33,337 bases of DNA from the NCBI RefSeq assembly GCF_900218015.1, contig NZ_UFQQ01000040.1, forward strand, positions 1 through 33,337, given 5' to 3'. The notes beneath the pieces are model-generated. The model saw nothing but the letters and a program-made list of their open reading frames with translations, made no database searches and was not told the origin of the DNA. The DNA comes from Rhodopseudomonas pentothenatexigens (GTDB lineage: Bacteria; Pseudomonadota; Alphaproteobacteria; Rhizobiales; Xanthobacteraceae). Shown piece by piece: positions 14,138-23,102 of this stretch (positions are counted from its first letter, which is position 1; every line of letters starts with the position of its first letter). A program made the translations under genes and the position numbers.

Positions 14138-15403
14138 TCACAGCCACGGCGCCGGGGTGTCCATCGCGATCAGCTGCTCGACCGTGAGCCGCGGACGCAC
14201 CACCGCGAGCTGATCGTCCTTCACCAGCACTTCTGGTACCAGGGGGCGAGTGTTGTAGGTTCCGGCCTGTACCGCGCCGTAGGCCCCCGAGGTCATGATC
14301 GCGATCAGGTCACCGGATTTCAGCTCCGGCAGCCTGCGGTCGAGCGCCAAGTAATCGCCGGTTTCACAGACCGGGCCGACGACATCGGCCACCATGGTGG
14401 CGTCGCCGGGCGCGGGCTCGGCCACCGGCAAAATCTCGTGATACGCCTCGTACAGCGTCGGCCGGATCAGGTCGTTCATCGCCGCGTCGATGATCACGAA
14501 GGTCTTGCCGTCGCCGTGCTTCACATAGATCACACGCGCGACCAGGATGCCGGCGTTGCCGACGATCATCCGGCCCGGCTCGAACAGCAGCGTGCAGCCG
14601 AGATTGTGGGTGACGCGCTTGACCATCTCCGCATAGGCGAACGGCTCGGGCGGCGCGTCGCGATCCTCGTAGTACGGGATGCCGAGCCCGCCGCCGAAGT
14701 CAACGTGGCTGACGGTGTGGCCGTCGCCGCGCAGCACATGGACGAATTCGGCGACGATGCGGAACGCCACTTCCATCGGCCCAAGATCGATGATCTGGCT
14801 GCCGATATGGACGTCGACGCCGGTGACCTGGATGCCCGGCAGCTTCGCGGCGCGGGCATAGACCTCGCGGGCGTGGCGGATCGGGATGCCGAACTTGTTC
14901 TCGGACTTGCCGGTCGAGATCTTGGCGTGGGTGCCGGAATCGACGTCGGGATTGACCCGCAGCGAAATCCGCGCGGTCTTCCCGGTCTCGACCGCGAGCC
15001 GCGACAACAGCTCGAGTTCGGGCTCGGATTCGACGTTGAGGCACTTGATGTCGTGGGCGAGGGCGGCACGCAGCTCGGCCTCGGTCTTGCCGACGCCGGA
15101 GAATACGATCTTGCCGGGCGGAATCCCGGCCGCCAGCGCGCGCTGCAATTCGCCGCCCGACACCACGTCGGCGCCGGCGCCGAGCCTCGCCAGCGTCCGC
15201 AGCACCGACTGGTTGGAATTCGCCTTCATGGCGTAGCACACCAGCGTATCGAGGCCGGCGAAGGCCTCGGTGAACACCCGGTAGTGCCGCTCCAGCGTGG
15301 CGGTCGAGTAGCAGTAGAACGGCGTGCCGACGTCCTTGGCGATCGACGCAAGGCTGACGTCCTCGGCGTGCAGCACGCCGGCGCGGTAGTCGAAATGACG
15401 CAT
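14138..15403 (-). CDS. lysA: Diaminopimelate decarboxylase
   Basis: A 421-residue PLP enzyme of the alanine-racemase fold that converts meso-diaminopimelate to L-lysine, the last step of the pathway. The PLP lysine is K60 in VCYAMKANSN. VHIGSQI and the glycine-rich VDFGGGLGIPY bind the cofactor phosphate. LLFEPGRMIVGNAG is the substrate-binding EPGR motif, and the VGPVCETGDYLA block carries the catalytic cysteine from the neighbouring subunit. All are intact, and length is normal. The ATG at 15403 follows the stop of the small lipoprotein gene by 6 bases, so they are co-transcribed and probably coupled. Confidence 0.96.
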   Translation of the reverse strand: MRHFDYRAGVLHAEDVSLASIAKDVGTPFYCYSTATLERHYRVFTEAFAGLDTLVCYAMKANSNQSVLRTLARLGAGADVVSGGELQRALAAGIPPGKIVFSGVGKTEAELRAALAHDIKCLNVESEPELELLSRLAVETGKTARISLRVNPDVDSGTHAKISTGKSENKFGIPIRHAREVYARAAKLPGIQVTGVDVHIGSQIIDLGPMEVAFRIVAEFVHVLRGDGHTVSHVDFGGGLGIPYYEDRDAPPEPFAYAEMVKRVTHNLGCTLLFEPGRMIVGNAGILVARVIYVKHGDGKTFVIIDAAMNDLIRPTLYEAYHEILPVAEPAPGDATMVADVVGPVCETGDYLALDRRLPELKSGDLIAIMTSGAYGAVQAGTYNTRPLVPEVLVKDDQLAVVRPRLTVEQLIAMDTPAPWL

Positions 15404-15409
15404 CTGCGC

Positions 15410-15661
15410 TCAGTCCAGCAGCGGATCGAGAATGGTGCTTCGCTTCCGCCCCTTGGCGGCGGAGGGCGGCGCGTTGGTGCCGTAGGACGAGTCGAACACG
15501 TCGCCCTTGGCCTCCGGCGTACTCGCAGGAGCGGCCGACGGGGTGTCGGCTGCGCCCGGCGGCAGATCGAGGCCGCCTTTACGGCCGCAGCCAGACAATG
15601 CCAGCGTCGCCGCCACAATCACCAGAAGCGCCCATCGCGATGGGTTGGTCACGCGATTCAC
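15410..15661 (-). CDS. Small LptM-like lipoprotein
   Basis: An 83-residue lipoprotein precursor. A basic N-terminus and hydrophobic stretch (WALLVIVAATLALSGC) end in the lipobox LSGC with Cys at residue 25, followed by GRKGGLDLPP. This C-G-x-K-G-x-L-x-x-P pattern is that of YifL/LptM, which in E. coli helps oxidative maturation of LptD. A Pro/Ala/Ser-rich tail follows. Gene order lipoprotein-lysA is the same as in enterobacteria. Start: GTG at 15661 with GGGGA upstream gives a normal signal peptide; an ATG at 15691 would add 10 residues. Mature protein is expected at the outer membrane inner leaflet, as no Asp follows the Cys. Confidence 0.8.
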   Translation of the reverse strand: MNRVTNPSRWALLVIVAATLALSGCGRKGGLDLPPGAADTPSAAPASTPEAKGDVFDSSYGTNAPPSAAKGRKRSTILDPLLD

Positions 15662-15746
15662 GTCGAATATCCCCAATTGGCGCGGCACCATACCGAGATT
15701 GCGCCGCGCTGGCGAGCCCCCGAAAACCGCCGGACGGCGGCCGCCC

Positions 15747-17144
15747 TCAGCGCGTTTTGCCGTCCTTGGCGAGCCGCTTGAGCCAGGCTTTGGCCTGGCT
15801 GCGGACGTTCTTCGGCGCAGTGCCGCCGTACGAGGTGCGGCTCTTCACCGAGGATTCGACGCTCAGCACCGCCAGCACGTCCTTGGTGATGCGCTGTTCG
15901 ACCGACTGCATCTCGGCGAGCGGCAATTCGTGCAGCGCCACGCCCTTCTTGGCGGCGAGGCCGACGATCCGGCCGGTGACGTGGTGCGCCTCGCGGAACG
16001 GCATCTTCAGCGTCCGCACCAGCCAGTCGGCCAGATCGGTCGCGGTAGCATAGCCCTCGCCGGCCGCCGCCTTCATCCGCTCCGGCTCGGGCTCGAGGTC
16101 GCGGACCATGCCGGTGATCGCGCGGATCGCCAGCGACAGCGCCGCAAAGCCTTCCATCGCGCCCTGTTTGTCCTCCTGCATGTCCTTCTGATAGGCGAGC
16201 GGCAGGCCCTTCATCACGATCAACAGGCCGTTGAGCGCACCGATCACCCGGCCGGTCTTGGCGCGAACCAGCTCGGCAGCGTCCGGATTGCGCTTCTGCG
16301 GCATGATCGACGAGCCGGTGGTGAACTTGTCCGACAGCCGGATCAGGCCGACCAGCGGCGAGGTCCAGATCACGATCTCCTCGGCGAAACGCGACAGATG
16401 CACCGCGCAGATCGAGGCGGCGGACAACGTCTCCAGCACGAAGTCGCGGTCCGACACCGCATCGAGCGAATTGGCCATCGGCCGGTCGAAGCCGAGCTTG
16501 GCGGCGGTGGCGTGGCGGTCGATCGGGAAAGAGGTGCCGGCCAGCGCCGCGGCGCCGAGCGGGCTTTCGTTCAGCCGCTTGCGGGCGTCCTGGAACCGGC
16601 CGCGATCACGCGCCACCATCTCCACATAGGCCATCAGGTGATGGCCGAAGGTCACCGGCTGGGCGGTCTGCAAATGGGTGAAGCCGGGCATCACGGTCTC
16701 GGCCTGTTCCAGCGCGCGCTCCGCCAGCGCCTGCTGCAGCGCCGCCAGCGCCGCATCGGTTTCGTCCAGCACATCCCGGACGTAGAGCCGGAAGTCGGTC
16801 GCGACCTGATCGTTGCGCGAACGCGCGGTGTGCAAGCGCCCGGCGGCCGGGCCGATCAATTCGGCCAGCCGGCTCTCGACATTCATATGGATGTCTTCGA
16901 GCGCGCGCTTGAATGTGAATTTGCCGGCCCCGATCTCTGACAGGATCGTGTCTAGACCCTTGCCGATATTTTTCGCATCGTTCGCGGTGATAATGCCCTG
17001 CGCGGCCAGCATGGCTGCATGCGCCTTGGACGCCGTGATGTCCTGGGCGTAGAGATGGCGGTCGACGTCGATCGAGACGTTGATCTCTTCCATGATCGCG
17101 TCGGGGCGATCGGTGAATCGGCCGCCCCACATCTTGTTGCTCAT
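15747..17144 (-). CDS. argH: Argininosuccinate lyase
   Basis: A 465-residue cytosolic enzyme of the fumarase/aspartase superfamily that splits argininosuccinate to arginine and fumarate, the last step of arginine synthesis. It starts [20 protein letters not shown]. It has [42 protein letters not shown] (with the catalytic His) and the flexible signature loop [16 protein letters not shown] with the catalytic Ser. Length is normal. The ATG at 17144 is the conserved start; an upstream in-frame start adds a non-conserved arginine-rich 11 residues. It is divergent from tlpA with 95 bases between them, the same neighbourhood as in Bradyrhizobium. Confidence 0.96.
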   Translation of the reverse strand: MSNKMWGGRFTDRPDAIMEEINVSIDVDRHLYAQDITASKAHAAMLAAQGIITANDAKNIGKGLDTILSEIGAGKFTFKRALEDIHMNVESRLAELIGPAAGRLHTARSRNDQVATDFRLYVRDVLDETDAALAALQQALAERALEQAETVMPGFTHLQTAQPVTFGHHLMAYVEMVARDRGRFQDARKRLNESPLGAAALAGTSFPIDRHATAAKLGFDRPMANSLDAVSDRDFVLETLSAASICAVHLSRFAEEIVIWTSPLVGLIRLSDKFTTGSSIMPQKRNPDAAELVRAKTGRVIGALNGLLIVMKGLPLAYQKDMQEDKQGAMEGFAALSLAIRAITGMVRDLEPEPERMKAAAGEGYATATDLADWLVRTLKMPFREAHHVTGRIVGLAAKKGVALHELPLAEMQSVEQRITKDVLAVLSVESSVKSRTSYGGTAPKNVRSQAKAWLKRLAKDGKTR

Positions 17145-17239
17145 CTGTCGCCGCTCACGATCATGCTCGCGTCTCAATCACATTTCATCACCAGCAGCCG
17201 CCCGCGAACCTGCGCGGCCTGCCGATCGCCGATTGTTCG

Positions 17240-17926
17240 ATGACTGAATCCCAGCCGAATTCCGTCCCGCCGCGCCGGGCCGGCCGCCTGACCATCCTTC
17301 TGGCCACGATTGCCGTGCTCGTCGTCGCTGGCGCCGCCGGGATATACGGGATTGGCGGGCTGCAGCGCAATGCGGGCGGCGACCCGGTGTGCCGCCCGGC
17401 GGTGGCGCTGGCTCAGCAGCTCAAGCCGCTGGTGCGCGGCGAGGTGGCGGCGGTGACGATGGCGTCGTCGCCGCTGCGGCTGCCCGACCTCGCCTTCACC
17501 GACGGCGCCGGCGAGCCCAAGAAACTGTCGGACTTCCGCGGCCGCACCGTGCTGGTGAACCTGTGGGCGACCTGGTGCGTGCCGTGCCGCAAGGAAATGC
17601 CGGCGCTCGACGATCTGCAGGCGCAGCTCGGCAGCGAGCGGTTCGAGGTGGTGGCGATCAACATCGACACCCGCGACCCCGCCAAGCCGAGAAAATTCCT
17701 CGACGAGGAGAAGCTGACCCGGCTGAGCTACTTCGCCGACCCCACCGCCAAGGTGTTTCAGGATCTCAAATCGGTCGGGCGTGCGCTCGGCATGCCGACC
17801 TCGGTGCTGGTCGACGGCAACGGCTGCGAGATCGGCACCATCGCCGGTCCGGCCGAATGGAACAGCGCCGATGCGACCACGCTGATCAAGGCCGCGGTGA
17901 AGCCGATCGCGGCGGGTAGAAAGTAA
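17240..17926 (+). CDS. tlpA: Membrane-anchored thioredoxin-like protein TlpA
   Basis: A 228-residue thiol-disulfide protein with an N-terminal membrane anchor (about residues 16-38) and a periplasmic thioredoxin fold. The active site is WCVPC (112-116), preceded by TVLVNLWAT and followed by RKEMPALDDLQ; the cis-Pro loop is GMPTSVLVDGNG. Extra cysteines at 51 and in GCEIG match the additional disulfide known in Bradyrhizobium TlpA. TlpA reduces Cu-chaperone and CoxB thiols for cytochrome aa3 assembly. It is divergent from argH as in Bradyrhizobium. The ATG at 17240 begins MTESQPNSV. Confidence 0.92.
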   Translation: MTESQPNSVPPRRAGRLTILLATIAVLVVAGAAGIYGIGGLQRNAGGDPVCRPAVALAQQLKPLVRGEVAAVTMASSPLRLPDLAFTDGAGEPKKLSDFRGRTVLVNLWATWCVPCRKEMPALDDLQAQLGSERFEVVAINIDTRDPAKPRKFLDEEKLTRLSYFADPTAKVFQDLKSVGRALGMPTSVLVDGNGCEIGTIAGPAEWNSADATTLIKAAVKPIAAGRK

Positions 17927-17942
17927 CCGACAGCCACCTGCG

Positions 17943-17990
17943 GTCATTCCGGGGCGGGGGCAGCGGAGCTGCGCCCGAACCCGGAATCCC
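17943..17990. repeat. Short palindromic repeat, copy 3 (inverted)
   Basis: Reverse-oriented copy of the 150-189 repeat: GTCATTCCGGGGCG, a CAGCGGAGCTGCG centre, CGAACCCGGAATCCC. It lies just after the tlpA stop and faces copy 4 across 37 bases, making a head-to-head pair. Confidence 0.8.
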
Positions 17991-18027
17991 GAGGTTGTTG
18001 AGCACTCGGCCGTTTCCATCACATCGA

Positions 18028-18066
18028 GATTCCGGGTTCGCGCCTGACGGCGCGCCCCGGAATGAC
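18028..18066. repeat. Short palindromic repeat, copy 4
   Basis: GATTCCGGGTTCGCG, centre CCTGACGG, CGCGCCCCGGAATGAC. With copy 3 it can form a larger cruciform or long stem, so the pair probably blocks read-through from both tlpA and the convergent small gene. Confidence 0.8.
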
Positions 18067-18100
18067 TGATCAATGGCAATGACCGCTTGGAGAGCTCGGA

Positions 18101-18301
18101 TCAGGCGCTGATGTTGAGATTGCCGCCGACGCCGGGGCCGACATTGGCGAGCGAAGGCGAGCCACCCTGTCCGGTGCCGAGCAGCGTCTGCACCGTGTCA
18201 CGCTCCATGCGCGAAGCCGACGCCTGAAGCGTCGTCGCGATCTGCATCTGCGTGCTGCTGGCCTGCATGGCGAGCGCCGCGCTGATCATGCTCATGTCCA
18301 T
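18101..18301 (-). CDS. YjfB-like small protein (putative motility family)
   Basis: A 66-residue protein starting MDMSMISAALAMQASSTQMQ. The alternating Met/Ala/Gln helix followed by a Gly/Asn-rich tail (LANVGPGVGGNLNISA) matches the YjfB family, annotated as putative motility protein from association in other bacteria; no direct function is known. The ATG at 18301 is chosen since upstream sequence in frame does not resemble the family. No flagellar gene lies nearby and no good ribosome-binding site is visible, so the gene is plausible rather than certain. Confidence 0.65.
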   Translation of the reverse strand: MDMSMISAALAMQASSTQMQIATTLQASASRMERDTVQTLLGTGQGGSPSLANVGPGVGGNLNISA

Positions 18302-18426
18302 GCAATCAGTCTGGCAGCAAATCGTTAACAATCCGAAGCGAGGCGGCGCGCATTCGATGAAACTGCATCGATCGCGCCGCTGCCCAGGGGACAGCGGCCG
18401 AACAGCCGGCGTCGGGAACGGCGGCG

Positions 18427-19227
18427 TCAAGCCGTGGAGCCGGATCCCTCGCTCAGGTGCACCGCAAAGCCTTCGGCACCGGACGCGCCCAGCTCCGGCC
18501 GCAGCTCCATGGTCGGAATCAGATAGTCGCCGCCGTTCTGGCGCCGATACGGAATCGACGGCGTCTCGGCCAGCGTGCGCATCCGCTCCCGCAGCCGTTC
18601 GGCCGCCGCGTCGAACCCGGCCGAATCGAGCCGACCGGCCTGATACAGCACGTAGGGCGGCAGCACCTCGCAGCCCGGATAGAACAGAATGCCGTGATGG
18701 ATCGGGAACAGCAGGTCATCGATTGGCCCGTTGATGCCACGGGGGCCGTAGTGTTGCTCCCAGCCGCCGGTGGTCACGATCAGCATCGCGCGCTTGCCGG
18801 CCAGAACGCCCTCGCCGTAGCGATTGCCCCATCGCTTGTCGCTGTGCTCGCCGACCCCATAGGCGAAGCCGCAGGCGAACACCCGCTCGACCCAGCCTTT
18901 CAGGATCGCCGGCATGCTGAACCACCACAGCGGGAATTGCAGGATGACGACGTCGGCCCAGAGCAGCTTGTCGATCTCGTCGCGGACGTCCTGGGTCAGT
19001 TCGCCAGCATCGAACGCCGCCTTCGACGCGACGGTCGGCAGCAGCCGCTCGTCCGGCGGCAGAGTCGGGAAATCGCCGCGGTCGATCGCCGGCTTCCAGC
19101 CCTGGGCATAGAGGTCGGAGACCTGGACCTCGTGGCCGAGACGTTGCAGCTCCGCGACCGCAACGTCGCGCAGCGCGCCGTTCAGCGAGCGCGGTTCGGG
19201 GTGGGCGAATACCAGAAGGACTTTCAC
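18427..19227 (-). CDS. NAD(P)H-dependent flavin oxidoreductase (quinone reductase type)
   Basis: A 266-residue flavodoxin-fold protein of the NQO1/KefF-like group, expected to bind FAD or FMN and reduce quinones or electrophiles using NAD(P)H. It begins MKVLLVFAHPEPRSLNGALR, the phosphate-binding loop. ILQFPLWWFSMPAILKGWVE is the conserved flavin/dimer block, and IVTTGGWEQHYGPRGINGPI is the third family block. The C-terminus is longer than in the smallest relatives. It is transcribed away from a LysR regulator with 94 bases between start codons, so it is very probably the target of that regulator. Exact substrate unknown. Confidence 0.88.
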   Translation of the reverse strand: MKVLLVFAHPEPRSLNGALRDVAVAELQRLGHEVQVSDLYAQGWKPAIDRGDFPTLPPDERLLPTVASKAAFDAGELTQDVRDEIDKLLWADVVILQFPLWWFSMPAILKGWVERVFACGFAYGVGEHSDKRWGNRYGEGVLAGKRAMLIVTTGGWEQHYGPRGINGPIDDLLFPIHHGILFYPGCEVLPPYVLYQAGRLDSAGFDAAAERLRERMRTLAETPSIPYRRQNGGDYLIPTMELRPELGASGAEGFAVHLSEGSGSTA

Positions 19228-19296
19228 GACCAGGCTCCTTGCAGTGATGATCAGAGCCTGCTGGTAGCGCTGCCGCGACTATTCCAGTAGCTGCGG

Positions 19297-19310
19297 ATTA
19301 TCGATATGAT
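19297..19310. promoter_or_regulatory. Candidate LysR-type operator
   Basis: The sequence ATTATCGATATGAT contains the palindrome TATCGATA and the T-N11-A spacing typical of LysR sites. It lies 12 bases before the LysR ATG, within the shared divergent promoter region. Prediction only. Confidence 0.3.
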
Positions 19311-19321
19311 TGTTCCGAAAA

Positions 19322-20236
19322 ATGGATAGATCAGCCGTCACGATCGAGCGCATCCGCACCTTCGTTCGCATCGCCGAGCGGGGCAGCCTGTCGGCGGTCG
19401 CGCGCGACCTCAATGTCGGCCAGTCCACCGTCACCCGGCAGTTGCAGGAGCTCGAGGCCGCGGTCGGTGCACCGCTGCTGAGCCGCACCACCCGCCGGGT
19501 GACGCTGACCGAAGAAGGCAGCCGCTATTACGCGCGCTGCATTCAGATCCTGCGGCTGCTCGACCAGGCCGGCGACGAAGCGCTCGGTGCCTCCGGGGCG
19601 GCCGCCGGCACCATCCGGCTCTCCTGCACGGCCTCGTTCGGCGTGCTGCACGCCAGCCGGCTGATCTTCGCGTTCCAGGATCGCTATCCGGAGATCGGCA
19701 TCGATTTCGGCCTGACCGATCGGCGGGTCGATCTGGTGCGCGAGGGCGTCGATCTGGCGATCCGGCTGGCTCCGCTGACCGACAGCTCATTGAAACTGCG
19801 AACGCTCGGCCACAGCCACCGCCTGCTGGTGGCCTCGCCGGACTATTTGGCGGCGCATGGCAGGCCGGAATCGCCGCAGGACCTGTCGCGCCATCAGGGC
19901 GTCCGCATGATGAACGTCGCCGGCAGCGACATGCTGGTCTTGCAGGGACCGGATCAGGAGACACACCGGGTGCTGTTCGACGGCCGGCTCAGGGTCGATC
20001 ACGGGCTCGCGGCGCGCGAAGCCATGATCGCCGGGCGCGGCATCGCCGCCACTCATCGCTGGCTGGTCGACGATCTGCTGGAGGCGGGGCGGCTCGAGGT
20101 TCTGCTGCCGGAGTATCGGCTGCCGCCGGTACCGCTCAATCTGTTGATCGTGCCGGAGCGCGCCGGGATCGCACGCGTGCGGCTGCTGATCGACTTCCTG
20201 GCCGAGCAGATCCGGAGCGTGCCGGGGATCGAATGA
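19322..20236 (+). CDS. LysR-family transcriptional regulator
   Basis: A 304-residue regulator. The N-terminal winged helix is at about 8-66 (RIRTFVRIAERGSLSAVARD, VGQSTVTRQLQELEAAVGAP, RRVTLTEEG), followed by a linker helix and a periplasmic-binding-like effector domain (IRLSCTASFGVLHASRLIFA, DFGLTDRRVDLVREGVDLAI). The composition resembles the CrgA/AaeR-like subgroup that controls neighbouring oxidoreductases. Start: the ATG at 19322 is preferred over an in-frame TTG 12 bases upstream. Divergent from the quinone reductase; likely represses or activates it in response to a small aromatic or quinone. The effector is not predictable from sequence. Confidence 0.92.
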   Translation: MDRSAVTIERIRTFVRIAERGSLSAVARDLNVGQSTVTRQLQELEAAVGAPLLSRTTRRVTLTEEGSRYYARCIQILRLLDQAGDEALGASGAAAGTIRLSCTASFGVLHASRLIFAFQDRYPEIGIDFGLTDRRVDLVREGVDLAIRLAPLTDSSLKLRTLGHSHRLLVASPDYLAAHGRPESPQDLSRHQGVRMMNVAGSDMLVLQGPDQETHRVLFDGRLRVDHGLAAREAMIAGRGIAATHRWLVDDLLEAGRLEVLLPEYRLPPVPLNLLIVPERAGIARVRLLIDFLAEQIRSVPGIE

Positions 20237-20255
20237 GAACGGTCGAGCGATCCGA

Positions 20256-21137
20256 TCAGCGGGTCGGTACCGGCTTGTCGCCGCGGTAGTCGTAGAAACC
20301 GCGCTGTGTCTTGCGGCCGAGCCAGCCGGCTTCGACGTACTTCACCAGCAGCGGGCACGGCCGGTACTTGGAGTCGGCGAGCCCCTCGTGCAGCACCTGC
20401 ATGATCGACAGGCAGGTATCGAGGCCGATGAAGTCGGCCAGCTCCAGCGGTCCCATCGGGTGATGCGCGCCGAGCTTCATCGCCATATCGATGGCTTCGA
20501 CGTTGCCGACGCCTTCGTACAGCGTGTAGATCGCCTCGTTGATCATCGGCAACAGGATGCGGTTGACGATGAACGCCGGGAAATCCTCGGACACCGCGAT
20601 CTGCTTGCCGAGCTTGGTGACGAACGCCTTCGCGGTCTCGAAGGTGGCGTCGTCGGTCGCGATGCCGCGGATCAGCTCGACCAGCTCCATCACCGGCACC
20701 GGATTCATGAAGTGAATGCCGATGAAGCGCTCCGGCCGGTCGGTCGAGGCGGCCAGACGCGTGATCGAGATCGACGAGGTGTTGGAGGCGACGATCGCCT
20801 CCGGCTTCAGCACCGCGCACAGCTCGCTGAAGATCTTGCGCTTGGTCTCTTCCTTCTCGACCGCGGTCTCGATCACGAGATCGCAGTCGGACAGCCCGTC
20901 CAGCTTCTCGGTCGCGGTGATCCGCGCCAGCGCAGCCTTGCGGGCGTCTTCGGTGATGAGCTTCTTGGCGATCTGGCGCGACAGGTTGCCGTTGATGGTG
21001 GCCATCGCCGATTTCAGCCGGTCGGCGGAGACATCGTTCAGGATCACGTCGAACCCGCCGAGGGCGGCCACGTGAGCGATGCCGTTGCCCATCTGCCCCG
21101 CGCCGATTACGCCGACTTTTTTAATTGCTGCCGCCAT
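20256..21137 (-). CDS. 3-hydroxybutyryl-CoA dehydrogenase
   Basis: A 293-residue NAD-dependent dehydrogenase acting on (S)-3-hydroxyacyl-CoA, most like the short-chain type (HbdA/PaaH). The Rossmann loop is GVIGAGQMGNGIAHVAA (9-25). The catalytic residues lie in SNTSSISIT, GIHFMNPVPVMELVELI (His-Glu dyad) and VNRILLPMINEAIYTL (Asn). The C-terminal dimerisation domain ends with GFYDYRGDKPVPTR. All catalytic positions are present and length is normal. GAGATGAGAG precedes the ATG at 21137. It lies 163 bases after etfA, beyond a strong terminator, so it has its own promoter, but it shares acyl-CoA oxidation with EtfAB. Confidence 0.92.
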   Translation of the reverse strand: MAAAIKKVGVIGAGQMGNGIAHVAALGGFDVILNDVSADRLKSAMATINGNLSRQIAKKLITEDARKAALARITATEKLDGLSDCDLVIETAVEKEETKRKIFSELCAVLKPEAIVASNTSSISITRLAASTDRPERFIGIHFMNPVPVMELVELIRGIATDDATFETAKAFVTKLGKQIAVSEDFPAFIVNRILLPMINEAIYTLYEGVGNVEAIDMAMKLGAHHPMGPLELADFIGLDTCLSIMQVLHEGLADSKYRPCPLLVKYVEAGWLGRKTQRGFYDYRGDKPVPTR

Positions 21138-21258
21138 CTCTCATCTCGTTCGGAGCACAGCCGCGTCTCGCGGCCGGTGCATCTTCGCACATTCCCGCGC
21201 CGCTGTCCGTGTTTCGGCGCCCGGACAGTTAGCCGGTTAACGCTTAAGGCTTCCGCAA

Positions 21259-21284
21259 CGAACCCGGCCGGGAGGCCGGGTTCG
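21259..21284 (-). terminator. Terminator hairpin after etfA
   Basis: CGAACCCGGCC and GGCCGGGTTCG form an 11-bp stem with a 4-nt loop, 16 bases after the etfA stop on the minus strand. T residues after the stem are few (TTGCGG), so termination may be only partly intrinsic. Confidence 0.7.
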
Positions 21285-21300
21285 TCCGCCGCGAGGGCGT

Positions 21301-22248
21301 TTACTTGCCGAGCTTGCCGAGCTCCTCGGTCAGCTCCGGGACAGCCTGGTAGAGGTCGGCGACCAGTCCGTAGTCTGCGACCTGGAAGATCGGCGCGTCT
21401 TCGTCCTTGTTGATCGCGACGATCACCTTGGAGTCCTTCATGCCGGCCAGATGCTGGATCGCGCCGGAAATGCCGATCGCGACATACAGCTCCGGGGCCA
21501 CCACCTTGCCGGTCTGGCCGACCTGCCAGTCGTTCGGGGCGTAGCCGGCATCGACCGCGGCGCGCGAGGCGCCGACACCGGCGCCGAGCTTGTCGGCGAG
21601 CGGCTCGATGTACTTGGTGAAGTTCTCGCGGCTCTGCATCGCACGGCCGCCGGAGACGATGATCTTCGCCGACGACAGTTCGGGGCGATCGCTCTTGGCG
21701 ACCTCTTCGCCGACGAAGCTCGACAGGCCCGGATCTTCCGCCGCCGCGACGGTCTCGACCGCGGCGCTGCCACCCTCGCCCGGGGTCGCCTGGAAGGTCG
21801 AGGTGCGGACGGTGATGACCTTCTTGGCGTCCTTCGACTTCACGGTCTGGATCGCGTTGCCGGCGTAGATCGGACGCTCGAAGGTGTCGGGCGCCACCAC
21901 CTTGATGATCTCCGATACTTGCATCACGTCGAGCAGCGCGGCGACGCGCGGCATCACGTTCTTGAACCGCGAGGTCGCCGGAGCGACGATCGCGTCGTAG
22001 CTGCCGGCGAGCGAGACGATCAGCGCGGCCAGCGGCTCGGCGAGATCGTGCTCATAGGCCGGCGCTTCGGCGAGCAGCACCTTGGCGGCGCCCTGCAGCT
22101 TGGCGGCGGCATCGGCCGCGGCCTTGCAGCCCTGGCCGGCGACCAGCACGTGCACTTCGCCGCCGAGCGCGGCGGCGGCGGTCATCGCCTTGTTGGTGGC
22201 GTCCTTGAGCTGAGCGTTGTCGTGTTCGGCAATCAGCAGCGTGGTCAT
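21301..22248 (-). CDS. etfA: Electron transfer flavoprotein alpha subunit
   Basis: A 315-residue subunit that carries FAD and passes electrons from acyl-CoA dehydrogenases to ETF-ubiquinone oxidoreductase. The N-terminal domain begins [20 protein letters not shown]. The C-terminal FAD domain has [55 protein letters not shown] and [20 protein letters not shown], the last being the family signature. Complete. Its ATG overlaps the etfB stop by one base (TGATG), so translation is coupled to give equal amounts of both subunits. This is the housekeeping ETF type, not FixB. Confidence 0.96.
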   Translation of the reverse strand: MTTLLIAEHDNAQLKDATNKAMTAAAALGGEVHVLVAGQGCKAAADAAAKLQGAAKVLLAEAPAYEHDLAEPLAALIVSLAGSYDAIVAPATSRFKNVMPRVAALLDVMQVSEIIKVVAPDTFERPIYAGNAIQTVKSKDAKKVITVRTSTFQATPGEGGSAAVETVAAAEDPGLSSFVGEEVAKSDRPELSSAKIIVSGGRAMQSRENFTKYIEPLADKLGAGVGASRAAVDAGYAPNDWQVGQTGKVVAPELYVAIGISGAIQHLAGMKDSKVIVAINKDEDAPIFQVADYGLVADLYQAVPELTEELGKLGK

Positions 22249-22997
22249 CAGATTACACCCGCTTCGTTCTTGAGCTTCGAAACCAGTTCGGCGACGTCCT
22301 TGACCTTGACGCCGGCCTTGCGGCCGCCCGGCTCGACGGTCTTCAGAACTTCCAGGCGCGGCGAAACGTCGACGCCGTAGTCGGCCGCGGTCTTCTCCGC
22401 GATCGGCTTCTTCTTGGCCTTCATGATGTTCGGCAGCGAGGCGTAGCGCGGCTCGTTGAGCCGCAGGTCGGTGGTGACGATCGCCGGGCCCTTCAGCTTG
22501 ACGGTCTGCGAACCGCCGTCGACTTCACGCGCCACGGTGAAGTCGGAGCCGTCGACTTCGAGCTTCGAGGCGAAGGTCGCCTGCGCCCAGCCGAGCAGCG
22601 CGGCCAGCATCTGGCCGGTCTGGTTGCTGTCGTCGTCGATCGCCTGTTTGCCGAGGATGATCAGTCCCGGCTTTTCTTCGTCGGCCACGCCCTTCAGAAT
22701 CTTGGCGACCGCCAGCGGCTCGACGACGCCGTCGGCCTTGACCAGGATGCCGCGGTCGGCGCCCATGGCGAGGCCAGTGCGCAGGGTTTCCGACGCCTGC
22801 GCCGGTCCGATCGAGACCACGACGACTTCGGTCGCCTTGCCGGCCTCCTTGAGGCGCAGCGCTTCTTCGACGGCGATCTCGTCGAACGGATTCATCGACA
22901 TCTTGACGTTGGCGAGTTCAACGCCCGACCCGTCGCTCTTGACGCGGATCTTGACGTTGTAGTCGACCACGCGCTTGACCGGCACCAGAACCTTCAT
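22248..22997 (-). CDS. etfB: Electron transfer flavoprotein beta subunit
   Basis: A 249-residue subunit that binds AMP and partners with EtfA. It begins [20 protein letters not shown], has the ETF-beta signature region [20 protein letters not shown] with [20 protein letters not shown] just after it, and ends with a recognition-loop region rich in Lys. Length and blocks match housekeeping EtfB rather than FixA. GAAAGAGG lies upstream of the ATG at 22997. It is upstream of etfA and 105 bases downstream of the adenosyltransferase gene on the same strand, so all may belong to one long transcript or have a promoter in 22998-23102. Confidence 0.96.
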   Translation of the reverse strand: MKVLVPVKRVVDYNVKIRVKSDGSGVELANVKMSMNPFDEIAVEEALRLKEAGKATEVVVVSIGPAQASETLRTGLAMGADRGILVKADGVVEPLAVAKILKGVADEEKPGLIILGKQAIDDDSNQTGQMLAALLGWAQATFASKLEVDGSDFTVAREVDGGSQTVKLKGPAIVTTDLRLNEPRYASLPNIMKAKKKPIAEKTAADYGVDVSPRLEVLKTVEPGGRKAGVKVKDVAELVSKLKNEAGVI

Positions 22998-23102
22998 CGA
23001 TCCTCTTTCGTGTTGCGGTGGGTAATCTTTAGTTGTGGCGGCGGAACCTAAAGCCCCTCCTAACCGGGGTCAACGCGGCAAAGCCAAAAACCGCCATGTT
23101 CC

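Noticed and set aside
14087-15781. 564-codon plus frame opposite lysA
   Set aside because: Antisense shadow with biased composition; lysA has all catalytic motifs.
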